From Episyrphus balteatus (Eukaryota; Arthropoda; Insecta; Diptera; Syrphidae): a stretch of DNA of 64,000 nucleotides. Made by a program: the position numbers and the translations under genes. The notes beneath the pieces are model-generated. The model made no database searches, was not told the DNA's origin, and was given only the letters and a program-made list of their open reading frames with translations. The stretch spans positions 30,367,679 to 30,431,678 of the forward strand of contig NC_079135.1 of NCBI RefSeq assembly GCF_945859705.1, written 5' to 3'. Positions 25,136 to 40,100 of the stretch are shown here, piece after piece (the first letter of the stretch is position 1; each line of letters starts with the position of its first letter).

Positions 25136-28100
25136 GTAAGTATTAAAATACAAAAAATATATACATAAAAAAAAGAATAGGAGGGTGTTCATATATAAAT
25201 CATCTTCATAAAACCACATAACAATATCTACCATCGTATTTATTCCAGATTTTCGTTGATATGTGGTTTTTTCGTCTCGGATAGTTTTTGTCTTTGATTA
25301 ATTTTATTTATTGTTTAAGTTATCAATACAAAATAACTAAAAAAATATCAATCAGAAACAGATTTTTATGGCTTCTGTGTCAGTTTAATTTTCTTGAACA
25401 AAAAGCACTCCATTCGACCATTAGACAATTTCTGTCTTACTCCAAATTCAGGAGGACTATTATTTTACTATTTTAATAGTAAATTTTAACTCAACTAATT
25501 CAAGGATTAACACTGCAGCTGTCTTGACTTGATTTTTATTTGTGACAACTTTTTAGGTCCTCCACAATATTTTTTTAACAGTCCGCTCAGCTTCTAGGTA
25601 CTACTATCCAATTGAATCACCCAGTTTTAGAATCAACTTCCCTCAGTTTTTCCCGAAGAATATCAAAATTCCCCTTCCATCTATGTATTGAAAAGAATCT
25701 GAAGGTTGAAAAATGCGTTTTTATTTTTCTATGATATGGTTCTCGCCCCCTAAACAATATTCTACATCCATGCATTTTAAAAAACTAACAATTCCGTTTT
25801 TAAAATCAAAATTCTTTGAATTTTTATAAAATAATTACAAGCTTCGTGGTTCTTGTACATTTCATCAACATTTCTAATAACACTTTTTTGTATGTCGTCC
25901 TTTTCTTTGTTAACTCTACTTCGGGCGTAGTATCCAATACTCTTAATCCTTGGACGTCAATATTATTTCGCTCTTCATATCCATCCCAAGAAATTGTATT
26001 TTCGTTACTAATGAAATGTTGTTGAACATAACATTTTCTTTCCAAATAAATCAACAAAATTCTTGCATCCGTTTCCATTATAAAAGAATACTGGGAAATT
26101 AAGTGCATTCAAACTTTGACATCTATTATAGCCTCTCTGGAATCTCTCGTGAAATTTTTCTCTTAAAATGTAATTTTTTGTCGTACATTTTCCACCGAAT
26201 TTAATATTGTTAAAGATAAAGTCCTCTGACAAATTGGTTTCCAATAATAATAATAATATATTCTCATAGAAACTCGCACGGATTCAAAATAACAAAAGAA
26301 AGAATATTTCTACTGAAAGTTTGTATCAGAAAGTTCTGGTTGTGCAACATTTGAATGCTGGAAAGGATTGGTCTTGTTAAAGCTTTTCCGCCAACGAATA
26401 GTAAACTTAAGTATTTGGAGTAGCTTTACTTTTTTTTACATACCAGGTCTTGTTTACCTACGATGCAAGAGTTTATTAAGTCACGCATTAAAAATATTTT
26501 TAATTATTCATTTCAAGACTTAGTGGTCCGTTTTTATGCTCTGATTATTTCTCCTAAGGGCATGGTTTTAAGTGTTCATGGTTTTTCGTAGTTCTGTTTA
26601 GATGTTTTCTTCTCATGAGGAGTCGGCCTTTGCACACGAACCGACATGTCGGGGTACCCAATGAAAAGTTGTTTTTTTTTTTTTTTAATCTTATCTAGTC
26701 TCACTCTAACTTCAATCACTCCGCTTAAAAATAAAAATAATTTTCATTATTTTTTCACTTTGTTCACTCTAACATCTATTATTAGAATAAAAGTTCAGTG
26801 CTCGTCTTCACCCTGCAACTTTCTTCTAGTTCAAAAAGTGCTAGGGGATTGTCCCATTAAAACTTTGAATTTTGCAACCATTTTATCTTGAAAGGTATCG
26901 ATGGGATGAATAGTTTCTCCACTAGTTTAACTACTCATTTAATCATTCACATTACTTGAAAATTGGCAGTAAATCAAAAATTTTTTTTAGTGTGGCGGAA
27001 TTGGACTTCAAACATGTTGTATTTTACTCCAGCAAGATTTTTGTTTACCTCATTTCCTAGCTGTATGATTGATTTATATTCGCTTTACATGACAGAGTCT
27101 TTTCTCATTTCATCTCTAGTCGTTTGACTAGTTTGGTGACCATTTTGCTCATTCTCTTTACACGTGACCAAAAATCAAGCAGAGATTTTTGATTGGCCAC
27201 TTCTGCATCCTACACTGAGATCGGGAAGTGATAAAGATTTCTTGACTGATGTATGGCTTTGCTAGTAATTCAGGACGCTAAAGCAAATTAATTTCTGCAA
27301 ATCATTCAGCCCTAGAGCATAAAAAGTTTGTAACAAATCTTTATGTGGCTTGACTCTATTGACATCGTTATAATCAGCTTTGAAATCGATGAAATGTGGT
27401 GAAGTACTAATTTATCTCAAGACTGGTGTAAAGATTAGAAGAAAAAAAAAAAGAAACTTTTATAATGTCACTTCTTCCACATTTACAGGCCATAAAAGCT
27501 TCACTCAAAAAACTTTCACCGTTCCTTAGAAGCTTAATTTTTTCCCAAAACGACTCATTTTAAAACAGCAACCTACCCAGGACATGTAAGCGTTAAAACG
27601 TTTACGAAGAAAAGAAATTTGCATGATAAAACTGCATCCATCTCGGAACAGGATACAGAAAAAAAAAATCTAATTAATCATGTCTTAAATGTTTAGAAGG
27701 TTGACAGCATTCAACCCTACAACACTTTCATTCTGTTTTGAATTATTAACCCTCATTTTGTGTCTATTAAAAAACTTTCCATGTGGGTTGCAACCCCTAA
27801 TAAATTAAATCGCCCTTAAAAAACTATTTTCCATTAGTTTTTTGTTTTCCCAGTATTTTGGATTATTTTCATGTCATAACATTTAATTTAACAGTTTTTA
27901 AAAAATCTATAAAAATAAATGGTTACATCCAAAAATGAAATCTTTTAAAAATAACCTACCTGGCCCTTCAGTTCCAATTTAACAAAAAAAAAAGCTCCCA
28001 AATAAAGAAATTAAATCAATGAAATAGCCAACAATGATCTTTCTCTTCTCCTCTACATCAATCTGCAAATGATAGGCGTTTAGCTTGATTCTATTTTTTT

Positions 28101-31100
28101 TTTCACCCATAAATGACAACTAATATTGGCTTATCTATCTAACGCCTGATTTATTCCATTTTATTATACTTTTTTTTGGATATTCAACTCACACACTTCA
28201 AAGCAGCTTAACGTTCACCTATATATCCCTTATACACAGTTGAATATTACATTATTTTAAGGGTGAGAAGATAATCCAAGTCACATTCACATTTACTTTA
28301 ATCATTACATCATAAATCGGAATTTATACAGAGAGCAGGTGGCTAAAGGTGTGTAGGAGGAGAGTAGGTATTCTACTTTTTTCTTTTCGGTCTCGGTCTC
28401 CTCCAATCGTTTCTCATTATCCAGATTTAGCCCCTCAAATGAATGTCCTTTCCTCTTCTAACAACAATAACAACAACAATACATACATTCTTACATCGTA
28501 CCTCTATTTAAATTCTTCCAGCAAGTGAATATGGATTATTTTTGTCTGACGAACAAAACCAACAGGGTGTGTGGTTGGAAGCTGGACGCACCCTTGGCTA
28601 TTACATCTTACATAATCTGGACGTGTTGGAGTATCGCCGTAAGCTGCGAACCCTTCGTGTTCGAATGTTGGATGGTGCCGTGAAGACAATTTTAGTTGAT
28701 GACTCTCAGCCAGTGTCACAGTTGATGGTGGTTATTTGTACGAAAATCGGTATAACCAACCATGAGGAATATGGCCTGGTGCGAGAGGAGTCGGAATCAC
28801 AAAATGAAAATCTACCAGATAATAAATTTGGAACGTTGACTTTGAAGAGAAAATTTGCCGAAAAAGATCGTGATGCTAAAATGGAGAGTTTAAGAAAGAA
28901 ACTGAAAACCGATGATGAAAGTAAATATTTTTTTCTATTTTGTTTTTTCTTCTTAATTTTTAATTTGTTGTTCTTTTTTTTAAGTCAATTGGGTTGATGT
29001 TGGAAAAACTCTTCGTGAACAAGGCATTGATGAATCCGAAACAGTCTTACTTCGGCGAAAGTTTTTCTTCTCAGATCAGAATATTGATTCAAGAGATCCA
29101 GTGCAATTGAATTTGTTGTATGTCCAGGCACGAGATGCCATATTGGACGGTACTCATCCAGTTACACAAGATAAAGGTATGACTTTTTTATCCCCTCAAA
29201 GTTAAATTCTGGTTTTTTTAAACGTCACTATTTTCTTTGTAGCTTGTGAATTTGCTGGAATTCAAGTTCATATACAATTTGGAGATCACAAAGAATCTAA
29301 ACATAAACCAGGATTTTTAGAGTGAGTATATCTATAGACACATGCTTTTGAGTTACAAGAAAACATCCCTTTGCATTTTTTTTTTTGTTGTTTCGTTATT
29401 TTCAGTTTAAAAGACTTTTTGCCACAATCATATGTCCGGGTTAAAGGTATTGAAAAAAAAGTTTTTGCCGAACATCGCAAACACAGAGATCTCTCAGAAA
29501 TCGATGCGAAAGTTTTATACACAAAAACAGCACGTGAACTACCTACATATGGTGTAACATTTTTCCTTGTCAAAGAAAAAATGAATGGCAAAAATAAGCT
29601 TGTACCACGTTTGTTGGGTGTCACCAAAGATTCTGTTTTGCGTTTGGATGAAAGAACAAAAGAGATTTTAGTTACTTGGCCATTAACAACGGTGAGGAGA
29701 TGGGGTGCTTCGCCAAATACATTTACCCTAGATTTCGGTGACTATGCTGATCAGTATTATTCGGTTCAGACAACCGAAGCTGAACCTATTGTCCAATTAA
29801 TTGCCGGTTATATTGATATTATTTTGAAGAAAAAACAAACAAAAGATCATTTTGGTATTGAAGGGGAAGAGGGTGATGCTTTGGTTGAAGAATCGGTGGC
29901 TCCATTACAGTAAGTGTGATTTAATTACATTATTAGAATTAAGAGAATATATTATTAATATATTTTTGTTTTTGTTAGAACGCAATTCTTTGAATATGGA
30001 ACCAATGAAGTGGGAAAAGCTGATACAAAATCAATAGCTCAACCAGTTGTTTTGCGACCATATGACGGTATGTATTTTTTTCTTTTGTATTATCTTCTCA
30101 ACAGTTGTAATGTATATAAGTAAATTTATATATAAAAAAATGCTTTTTTGTTATATATTTTTAATTTGCATTTGTTTTATTTTTTGTTTTGTTTTTAATT
30201 TTGTTTGAATATTTGATTTATCTCTTTATTTTTGTTTATGACTTTTTTCTATTTTTTTGTATGTTTTTTTGATTGAAAAATATCATCTACACCGTAAAAC
30301 TACAGGCGAAAGACCATATACACAAGGTGAATCGCAACCTATGCAATATGGTGCATTTGTTGGGCAAGTTAATCTTGCTCACCAGCCGCCCACGGTGAGT
30401 TTTATTTTGTTTAATTTCCTTTTTAATAAATAAAAATAAACACAAAAAATGTATTTAGAATAGATAAAAAAAAACACCAGCAATTAAGTGTCGATGGAAA
30501 AATTAATTGTTTCAACACCAAAATCAACCCCATATGTTTGCTTAAATAATAGTAATTTGTTTGTCCTGCAATTATGTTTCTAAAAAAATGCATTTCAATC
30601 AATTTCTTATTTTCATTCAATTTTCAACTCGAATCTAATAAGATGACATACATAAGTACAAAATACACGTCATTTTTTATATCATCTCTAGCACGACACT
30701 TTTTTTTGCCAATTTTTCCATATAAATTCACGTGCTTCTTCTTCTTGTAACTGCTATAATAATTTTAGAAAATTAAATTTAATTAAAACAAATCCAATTC
30801 TTGAGTTGGATCTACGGCTTATATTTCAGTAATTTTTAGAATAAAAAACTCCGAATTCTGCAACAATTTTTTTTTAAATTTTTATAAACAACGCGCATTC
30901 AAGTAGTTATGAGCTATTATGTTAAAAATAGTGCGAGCGTTAGTGCAATAGGAAAGAATTAAAAAGGAGATACCGTTACACATTGGTTTTAAATTTCTGA
31001 GTATTATATGAGTGAGAAAACAGAGCTGTGTAAGGCATTCCACATCCGTATAGTGCGACTAAAGAAAGTATCTCTATACTTAATAGTAGGTCTGAAATTG

Positions 31101-34100
31101 AATGAGCTCTAGTAAATTGATCAGCATACCAAAAAAACGAGTACTACGGATAAAATGATTAAATGAAAGAATACTACTGGCTAGTTGGTTCTTAAACTCC
31201 TTAATTATTTTAATAAATTTTCCAATAAATGTTTCTTTAGTTTGTAAAATTGAAGAAATATCAGAGCATAAATTTCTGAAACATTCAGTAGTACGAAATT
31301 TTCCAAGCAATTTTGAATGCCTTTCAAAATTTTCAGGATAATCCTGTTTCTATAGCAAAATTACTATGGAGGAAACTTTTAAATCTCATTTACGTTCTCA
31401 AACTGCAGAGGACAAATAAATTCTGAACGAAATTTAAACTCAAAACCCAAAATTAGGAAAAAAAAAAAACAAATCGATGTTATTGCGATAGACTATTACG
31501 CCAGAGTTCTGGGTTCGTTTTCCACCCTCCACTGCCTAAAACATTTTTTCATGGGTTATTCTCGCAAGGAATTAACAAAGTCTTCAAAATTATCATTGTC
31601 ATAAAAAATTGCATCTCTGCTTCTCTTCCATTATTGCAAATTAATTACGCACACAAGAAAATAAAACAAAAAAATATATTTGTGCATTGACTTCCATTAA
31701 AAAGAAAACATATTTTATTCAGTGTGTCAACAGTTAGTAAAGCAGACACATTCAATAAACTGTCTTGGCTTTTCAGAATGTCTGTAATTTTTTCTCTTTA
31801 CTAAAGTTAACTATAAGTTATTGTCAACGCAATCAATATCGAACATTTATTTTCTTTACAGCACACTATCCAATCGTTAACTTTAACTAATTTTAATTGT
31901 TGTTATTCAATGTCATGGCTGATTGACAAACATACAAACAAAACACTCAGAGTTGCAAAATTATGTCATGACAATAAAAGAACAATATTATTAGTCTCTC
32001 TAATACTTGTTATTATCTTGTATCTTCAAGTTGCATCTAGATAAATTAATTATTTCCATCGACACTCGCAGCAACATCAAAGCACACAAGCACTTGGAAT
32101 TTTGTTTGCAACATTAAAGTATATAAAATTTATACACTTAAATAATTCTTTGCCTTGTTTAGAAATTTAATTTGCAATCTTTTAATAATATATAAGTCAC
32201 ATGTTTGCACATACACAAATACACAACACATAATGAACACTAAAGAATTCCATATTATAAAATCAACTTACAATTAATTCGACTTGTCGATTTATAATCA
32301 ATTTTTATTACACATTTCTTTACCCATTGCTGCGCTGTCCTTATCGGATAAACAATTGATATTTTAAGTACGTTAATGGTATAATGATTTTTAAATAATT
32401 TAAAAAAAAACACACACATTTTTTAAACCCTTCTAACGACCTGTTGTTGCTACACATTTTTTTATTTAATATTTGTTGAGTTTCTTAAAACCTTTTAAGT
32501 TTAATATTCATAATTTTTTACATCTTTGGTGGTCTTTGAGGGTTTTAATTTTATTGAATGCTTTTAAGTACACTCAGATATTTAATAAAATATTTTATTG
32601 GATTTTCACAGTCAAAAGAAGTTCGCATCAGTTCAGTGAATTTAACCGAACCTCAAAGAGCTCTTTTGAGCTATATCAGTGCCGGTCAAGATATTTTACT
32701 TCGAGCTGATGAGGAGCTCAGAACAAAGGTAATTTTATATTGATTTATTTAGAAGTTTCTACAATTCTACTTACTATATGTTTTTTGTGTAGGCTTCAAT
32801 TCAAGATCTTGGAACAGACAAACGTTCAATTGAATGGCGTGAAAATACCTTGGAAACATCCAAACAAGCTGTGACGAGTCATGTTGCTTCGATGAGTGCC
32901 GCCACTGCTCAAATCATTACTGCAACACAACCAGATGAAATCGATACTGAAACAATATCTGCTTCCGTGTCGCAAATCGCACAAACCATCCCCGAAGTAA
33001 CAAAAGAGGTTCGTTTGATTGCTGCCCTAATGGAAGATGATAGTGGCGGTGATCGTTTGTTGGAAGCTACACGCAATTTGTGTAGTGCTTTTAGTGATTT
33101 ATTGAAAGCAGCTGAACCTGAAAATAAGGAACCACCACAGAGTTTGATAAATGCAGCAAGTCGCATTGGCGAAGCTACAACACATGTTTTGAGTACGATT
33201 GAAGAAGAACCACCGGAAGATACAGATTTGCAAGATATGCTTTTGGCTTTGGCCAAGGCAGTTGCCAATACAACGGCATCACTTGTGATGCGTGCCAAGT
33301 CTATTGCGTCGAATTGCGATGATGATGAGACTAGAAATAAGGTTATTGGGGCGGCAAGTCAATGTGCTTTGGCCACAAGTCAATTGGTGGCTTGTACTAA
33401 GGTTATTGCTCCAACTTTGCATAATGCCGAGTGTCGTGATCAGATTGAGATGGCCGCGAGAAATGTTGCCAGAGCTGTGAATAATTTGTGCGAAGTGTGC
33501 ACTGAAGCCACAGACGATCAGAAGTTGAAGGGTGATCTTTTGAATGCCGCCAGAGATGTGTCGCGCAGTTTGGCTGATTTGCTTGATCATGTCAAATTGA
33601 GTGCTCGTGAGCATGCCAATCGCCTGTCGCAGGAGATGTCTCCAGTTGAGAGTGTAATCATTGGAACAGATATTTTGGTTTCTTCCACTGATCCACAGGA
33701 AATGGTTCGTCATGCAAAGGTTTTGGGACAGGCAACAGCTCAATTAATTCAGAGTATCAAAGGGGAAGCCGAACAGCAACAAGACTCTGAGTTGCAGAGA
33801 CGATTATTGTCAGCTGCCAAGCAATTGGCTGATGCTACTGCAAAACTCGTTGAAGCTGCTCGTTTATGTGCTGGAAATCCTCACGATTCTGATAACCAAG
33901 AGAACTTGCGACGAGCTGCTGAGGAACTGCGGGAGATAACAACAACCAAAGCCAATACCCCAGCTATGAAGCGAGGTCTGATCAATCGTTTGGACTATTG
34001 CTCGAAACAAGCAGCTACAGCGGCAACTCAGTGTATTTCCGCAGCTCAGAATGCTGTCCAACATAGTGATGATCAACAGACAAAACAGTCACTTTTGCAG

Positions 34101-37100
34101 GATTGTAAGCGAGCAGCTGATACTATTCCCAGATTGGTTACCTCTTTGAAGACAACAAGAAGCAATCCCGATGATGCCAATGCTCAGTTGAATCTTATTG
34201 AAGCTGCAGAACAATTTATCGAACCAGGCATTCAATTATCCAGTTCGGCTAGAGCCCTTCAACCGACAGTCAATGATATCCCCTCAGCACAGCATCTTTC
34301 TAAGAGTGCCTTGCATTTGGGTCAATCGGTTCATGAACTTAACTCAGCTGCCCAGAGAGCTAGGGAAGCATGCGGTGGTCAAGAGCTTGAGTCTGCATTG
34401 GAAGCTGTAAAGAACTTGAGGAATGTTCTGGATGATACAAGGACTGCGGCTCAAAATGGTTCACTCTGCCGTCTTCCTGGCGAAACAGTAGAAAATACAG
34501 CTCAACAGCTAAGCAAGTCAGCGAAGAACGTTGGAATTGCTTTAAGTCAGCTTTTGTCGACAGTTTCTCATGGTCAGCGGATGTATGCTGGTGTTGCGGG
34601 ACGTGATACAGCATTGGCTCTTGGTGACTTTACTAAAAGTGTTCATGGAGTTGCAGCCACTACCAATAATCCATCGGTAATTGAATCAGCTGATGAAGTT
34701 GTCATAAACTCTGTACGACTAATCGAAGAGGCGCAAAAGACATTGCAAAATATTGGGGAACCTGGCGCTTTAACCAAAGCCGGACGGGATGTTACAGCCG
34801 CATTGTCAAAGACTCTCGATTGCATTCCAGGACAGCGGGAAGTCGATAACGCTTTGAAGAATGTCAGCGAATTGAGTGAAATTCTTTCGATGAACGAATA
34901 TCCTCCATCGACTAGGAGCTACAATACACTCCAAACTGAGCTCAAACATGTGGCTGAGAGTTTGAGTTCGTCTGGTGGGCAGATTGTTCATTCATATGCT
35001 AGTCCTGCCCAACTGGCAGAAACAAGTCAAGTTTTTGCAAATAACTACAAGGACCTTCTATCAGTGTCAATGGAAATGGCTGGACAAACCAAGGATGACG
35101 CCGTTCGTGGTCAAATAATCGATTGCTTACGTAACGTATCAACTCAGTCGTGTTCCTTGTTGTTGTCCGCCAAGGAAATCGCAGCCGATCCGGATCAGCC
35201 CAACTCTAAGAACTTGCTTAACGCTGCTGCTAGGAGTGTAACAGAGAGCATCAATCAACTAGTAGATGCTAGCATATCTTCTGCTCCAGGTCAAAAGGAA
35301 TGTGACAATGCCATGAGAAATATCGAGTCACTGAGAGTTCTTTTAGAATATCCTCATGAAGCCATTACTGATCAGGGATACTTTGAATGTGTAGAAACTG
35401 CTACTGGAAAATCAAGAAACCTTGGTTATGCTATCTCTGAAATGATTAATAACGCTAAACAATCTCAGCACGTTGAATTTGGTCAATCAGTTAACAATGT
35501 GTCGGAGTCTATTCATGGTTTAATTGAGTCATCAGCACAAGCTGCCTATCTGATTGGTGTCTCCCATCCAAGTAGTGTAGCTGGTCGTCCCGGAATTATC
35601 GACCAATCTCAACTGAACTTTGCTTACCAAGGAATTGTTCAGTTTTGTGATATCGTCAGTAGTCCCAAGTCTACAAAACAGCAAAAGATTTCAGCTTTAA
35701 CTGGAGTTGCCAAACACACAAGCTATTTGTGTTCGATTTGCAGACAAGCAAGCATGAATACCAACAATCCTGTTGCTAAGAATGAGTTTATTGTTGGAGC
35801 CAAGCATGTAGCTGGAGCAACATCAAATTTGGTCGAAGAAGTTAAGGGAATCGAAGATGATCACCAAGTGCCATCAAGACAAAGGTTTGTCGAGCCACTT
35901 TTGGATGCAGTCAAGGCTGTTCGTCAATATGCTTCAAGTCCCGAATTTGTTCCAGTTCCAGCAAAGATTTCTGCTGAAGGACGTAAGGCTCAGGAACCAG
36001 TATTGAATGCTGGACGAGGAGTAATCGATGGAGTCATCGAAATGGTTAAAGCAGCCAAGTCATTGGCACTCTCTCCAGATGATCCACCAGTATGGCAACA
36101 GCTTTCGATGCACAGTACTCCAGTGTCGAATAGTGTCAAGCATTTGGTAGACAGTATTCGTGAAAAGGCTCCAGGTCAGGCACAATGTGATCAAGTTCTT
36201 CATACTCTTGGAACATGTACTCGCGAACTGGACAGTTGTGGACTTGCTGTAAATGCCCAAGGATTGGCTCAACGACGCGACAACAACTTGCAAGGTTTCA
36301 GCAGTCAAACTTTGAATGCTGCTGCTGAGCTTCGCGATAAACTTGAACCAATTCGACTCGCTGGCAAAAATAATGCCGAAAAGCTGGGACATGCTGTGGG
36401 AGAGATTTCACGTTATGTCGTACCAATGGTTAACGGAGCAATTGGAGCTTGCACACACATTGTACACTCTAGCCAACAAATGAGTTTGATCAATCAAACC
36501 AAGTCAGTTGTGGAGAGTGCAACTCAACTTGTTTCAGCTGCCAAGGAATCAGCTGGAAATCCTAGAGCCACCCATGCTCATCCTCTTTTGGATGAATCGA
36601 TCGAAAACACACAGGAGGCTATCCAAGAACTCACACAAACTGTTGAGAAAATTTCCACTGAAAGTGGCGTTGTCACCGGACTCATGGAGCAAATCAATCG
36701 AGCTATCACTCGGCTCACTGATAAACGACAGAGTTTATTGAATGCTTCATTCAGTGATTCATTTGTAGACTACCAAACGAGGATGGTACAAAGTGCAAAG
36801 GAGATTGCTCGTTTGGCCAATGAAATGAACGCCAAAGCTGGATTCGACCCTAGCAAACTTCCACCACTTGGTGTCGATATGGCTCAGCACTATACCCAGA
36901 TAACACAAGATTCAGTTGGAGCCTCAACAACAACAACATCGCCAGAAGTCGCAATGCGCATCCGATCGACTGTGATCGATTTAGGTCGATCAGTCAGTCA
37001 GATTATTCAATCCACTGCCGGGGTACGCCCCAATGATCCATCTGGACAAAATGACATCTCTCGAAATGCTCGAGATGTTTCTGAGAAAGTAGCTCAAGTG

Positions 37101-40100
37101 TTGGCCGCTTTGCAAGCCGGTTCTCGTGGCACCCAAGCTTGTATAAATGCTGCTCATACTGTTTCCGGTATTATTGGAGACCTAGATACAACCATCATGT
37201 TTGCTACAGCCGGAACTCTTCAGTCAGATGGAGATGGGGCATTTGCTGACCATCGTGAGCATATTCTACAAACTGCCAAAGCTCTAGTTGAAGATACTAA
37301 AATTCTGGTGGCTGGGGCTGCCGGAACACAAGATCAATTAGCAACAGCTGCACAAAATGCTGTTACCACAATTTGTAAGTATAAATTAAGCATACAGTTT
37401 TATTGATGCTAATGGTACTCGTTTTTCAGTACAACTATCTGAAGCTGTAAAACGTGGAGCTTGTTCATTGGGATCAGCACAACCTGATTCACAGGTTATG
37501 GTTATTAATGCTGTCAAAGATGTTGCATCTGCCTTGGGCGATTTAATTAATGCAACTAAGTTAGCCTCTGGCAAACCAATACATGATCCAACAATGGATG
37601 GTCTTAAGGAGAGTGCTAAGGTAAGATTTTTTTTTATTTTTCAGAATTTACAAGTTTAAATTTTCATTCCATTCGATTTTATTGGAGTATCAGCTAAAAC
37701 AAATTTGCTTCTCCTTTTTTTACATTTTACATTTGACATGATCTATATTTTTTTTACAAATACATAGATGTTTTTGTTTATATACATTTTATTGTAATAA
37801 CAATCATAATATTGTTAATTTGTAATTGGTATGTGGTTTCTTAACAAATAACCAATATCATGAATTAGCTAAAATGACACACGTATAATATTAAAGACGG
37901 ACTAAATTAGAAAGAGAAAAATGTGTTGAGCTTCCTACCTTATAATTAAACTTTTGATTAAAACAAACTTTTGGAACATTGAAAAAGCAAAAGCTACCAT
38001 ATAAAATATCAACTCTTCCTTCGAAAGTTAAAATTTAAATTCCACCGAAATTATTCGTGAAATGTTCTACCCTATCACTTATGTAAAACTCTATCAATTT
38101 GAATTCATTTTAAAGGCTTTTCGGTACATTTTGGTCATTCACTTAACTAACATATGACTATTCTAGCAAACACAAATTTTTCCATTGCACTCTGTTCTTA
38201 AAACTCCTAAACGTGACGCCTTACAAAATCTAACTGATCTAGTTTCTTTAAATTTCTTCAATGTTCTTTTATTTGATAACTCAATCGGCGATCAAATCTT
38301 TCTGTATCGGGTAATCGCTTGAGGTTCTTGGCGCTTACCAAAAATTGTTTTTCACAGAAATTCAAGGCAATAAAACGACGACGACCTCATTAAGCAGGGT
38401 TTAGCGCTTTATGTCTCGATTAATCAGACATATTCTGAATTCCACGTGAAAAAAATTCCACACTCGAACAACTTGCATTTCAGTCAGGAATTTAAAAAAA
38501 GAGTTGATAATGTTCAAAAGTTTCTCAAGTCCAATGCCTAAACAATGAGCTGAATTAAAATCACAGCATTCATTCATTTCTGTAGTTAATATTATACGTG
38601 TAACAGATAAGCTATTTAATAAATAAGCTAATTATTTCAAACAAAAACAGCTTTTTAAAAGGCTAAGGCCCTTAACTTAAAGCAAGATGAATATGACTTC
38701 AGAAAACTTGTATCAAACAAAAAATCAATTAATTTCAAGTGGTATTTTTAATTAACTCTTATTATTTCCATTGATGTACATACATAATCAAGTATTTTTT
38801 TTTTTATATAATTTGTATTGGATATGGCACTTAATTAAACAGCACTAGTATTAAGAAAAAGCAAATACAACATAATACCTTCCAAAATTCACTTAAATTA
38901 CTAAAACAAAACACAATTCAGTTTAAAACAAAATTAGAACAATTATCTACTGCTACTACAGTTAGCTGGCCTTTGATTTTAAATATTTGTAAGATGCATC
39001 CCATAAATTTGCTTTATATCGATGTTGTAATTATTATATTCTTTTCATATTTTGCTTAAGTTTAAAAATAAATGTTGTTGGTTGTATTAAAATATTGCAA
39101 TGCAATACAAAAAAAAAGTCTAAAGCTAATGAACTCCCTTTAGAGCAATAAAATATACCAAGCAGATAAAACAGATTTTTAACCATGTTGTGGTTTTCTT
39201 TTATATACAAAAATAAAGTAATGTACATATTGCATCCCTGGTGTCGCTTGCGCTGTCCTCTATTTTTCTAAGTCTAATAGCATTATTTTCTCTGTCATTT
39301 TTTAATCTACTCTCTACTCCCCATGTGTATGAACTCCAAAGGTGTCGAGTTGATGTGTTTTTTTTTTATTCTTCCTCTCTTGTAAAACAAAAAAGGAATA
39401 TATCTTTATCTCTGCACACTATAAAGTTAAACAAAATTATGTATATTGTTCTTTTGTTTTCCTTTTTAAACAGATGCTTAGGGATTTGTGCCTCTCTGGC
39501 ACTAACAAGTAGCAAGCGTGCATCAATGGATAATTCTAATCATGAAAACAATTATTATAGAAAAAAAAATAATAAAATAATCAAAACTGAAAAAAGTCTT
39601 TGGCTTATCATAATTTTTTTCTTAAGAATAATTTTAAAAAAAAATATATTTACATTCATCTATATATACATTTTAGTACATACTAAGTTGTGTCGTTTTT
39701 TTTATAGCTTGTAATTATGTTGCATTTTTTTTTGTATTATTATTATTTTTTGTAAGGGAAGTAGGTGAATGTTTAATTTAAATATATTGGCTTTTTTTGT
39801 TTTTTGGAAAAGTAGCTCTTTGTATTTTATTTCCCTTTTATGTATTATAATTTCCCACATTTTGAAAGGAATAGCTTAACTTATTCAAGCAAACCTCTAT
39901 AAAACTGTGTGCGAAACCCTGAAAATTTTAAAAAAAGGTTTATGGTATACAAATTTTATCAAATAATAATAAAATAAGTGCTTTACTGCATTAAAGAGCC
40001 ATCAGCGTTTTCAAGTGAAGCTAACATAAAAAGCTGACGGAAACCATTGTTTGGACGTGAAACGTTCTGCCATAATTCTAAAAAATAAATTCTTAAAAAA

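Noticed and set aside
33279..33743. 154-codon frame opposite the talin rod exon
   Set aside because: Antisense shadow of the GC-richer talin coding sequence.
39241..39714. 157-codon open frame in a talin intron
   Set aside because: The translation is Phe/Leu/Ile/Lys/Ser runs from poly-T and poly-A; no family resemblance.
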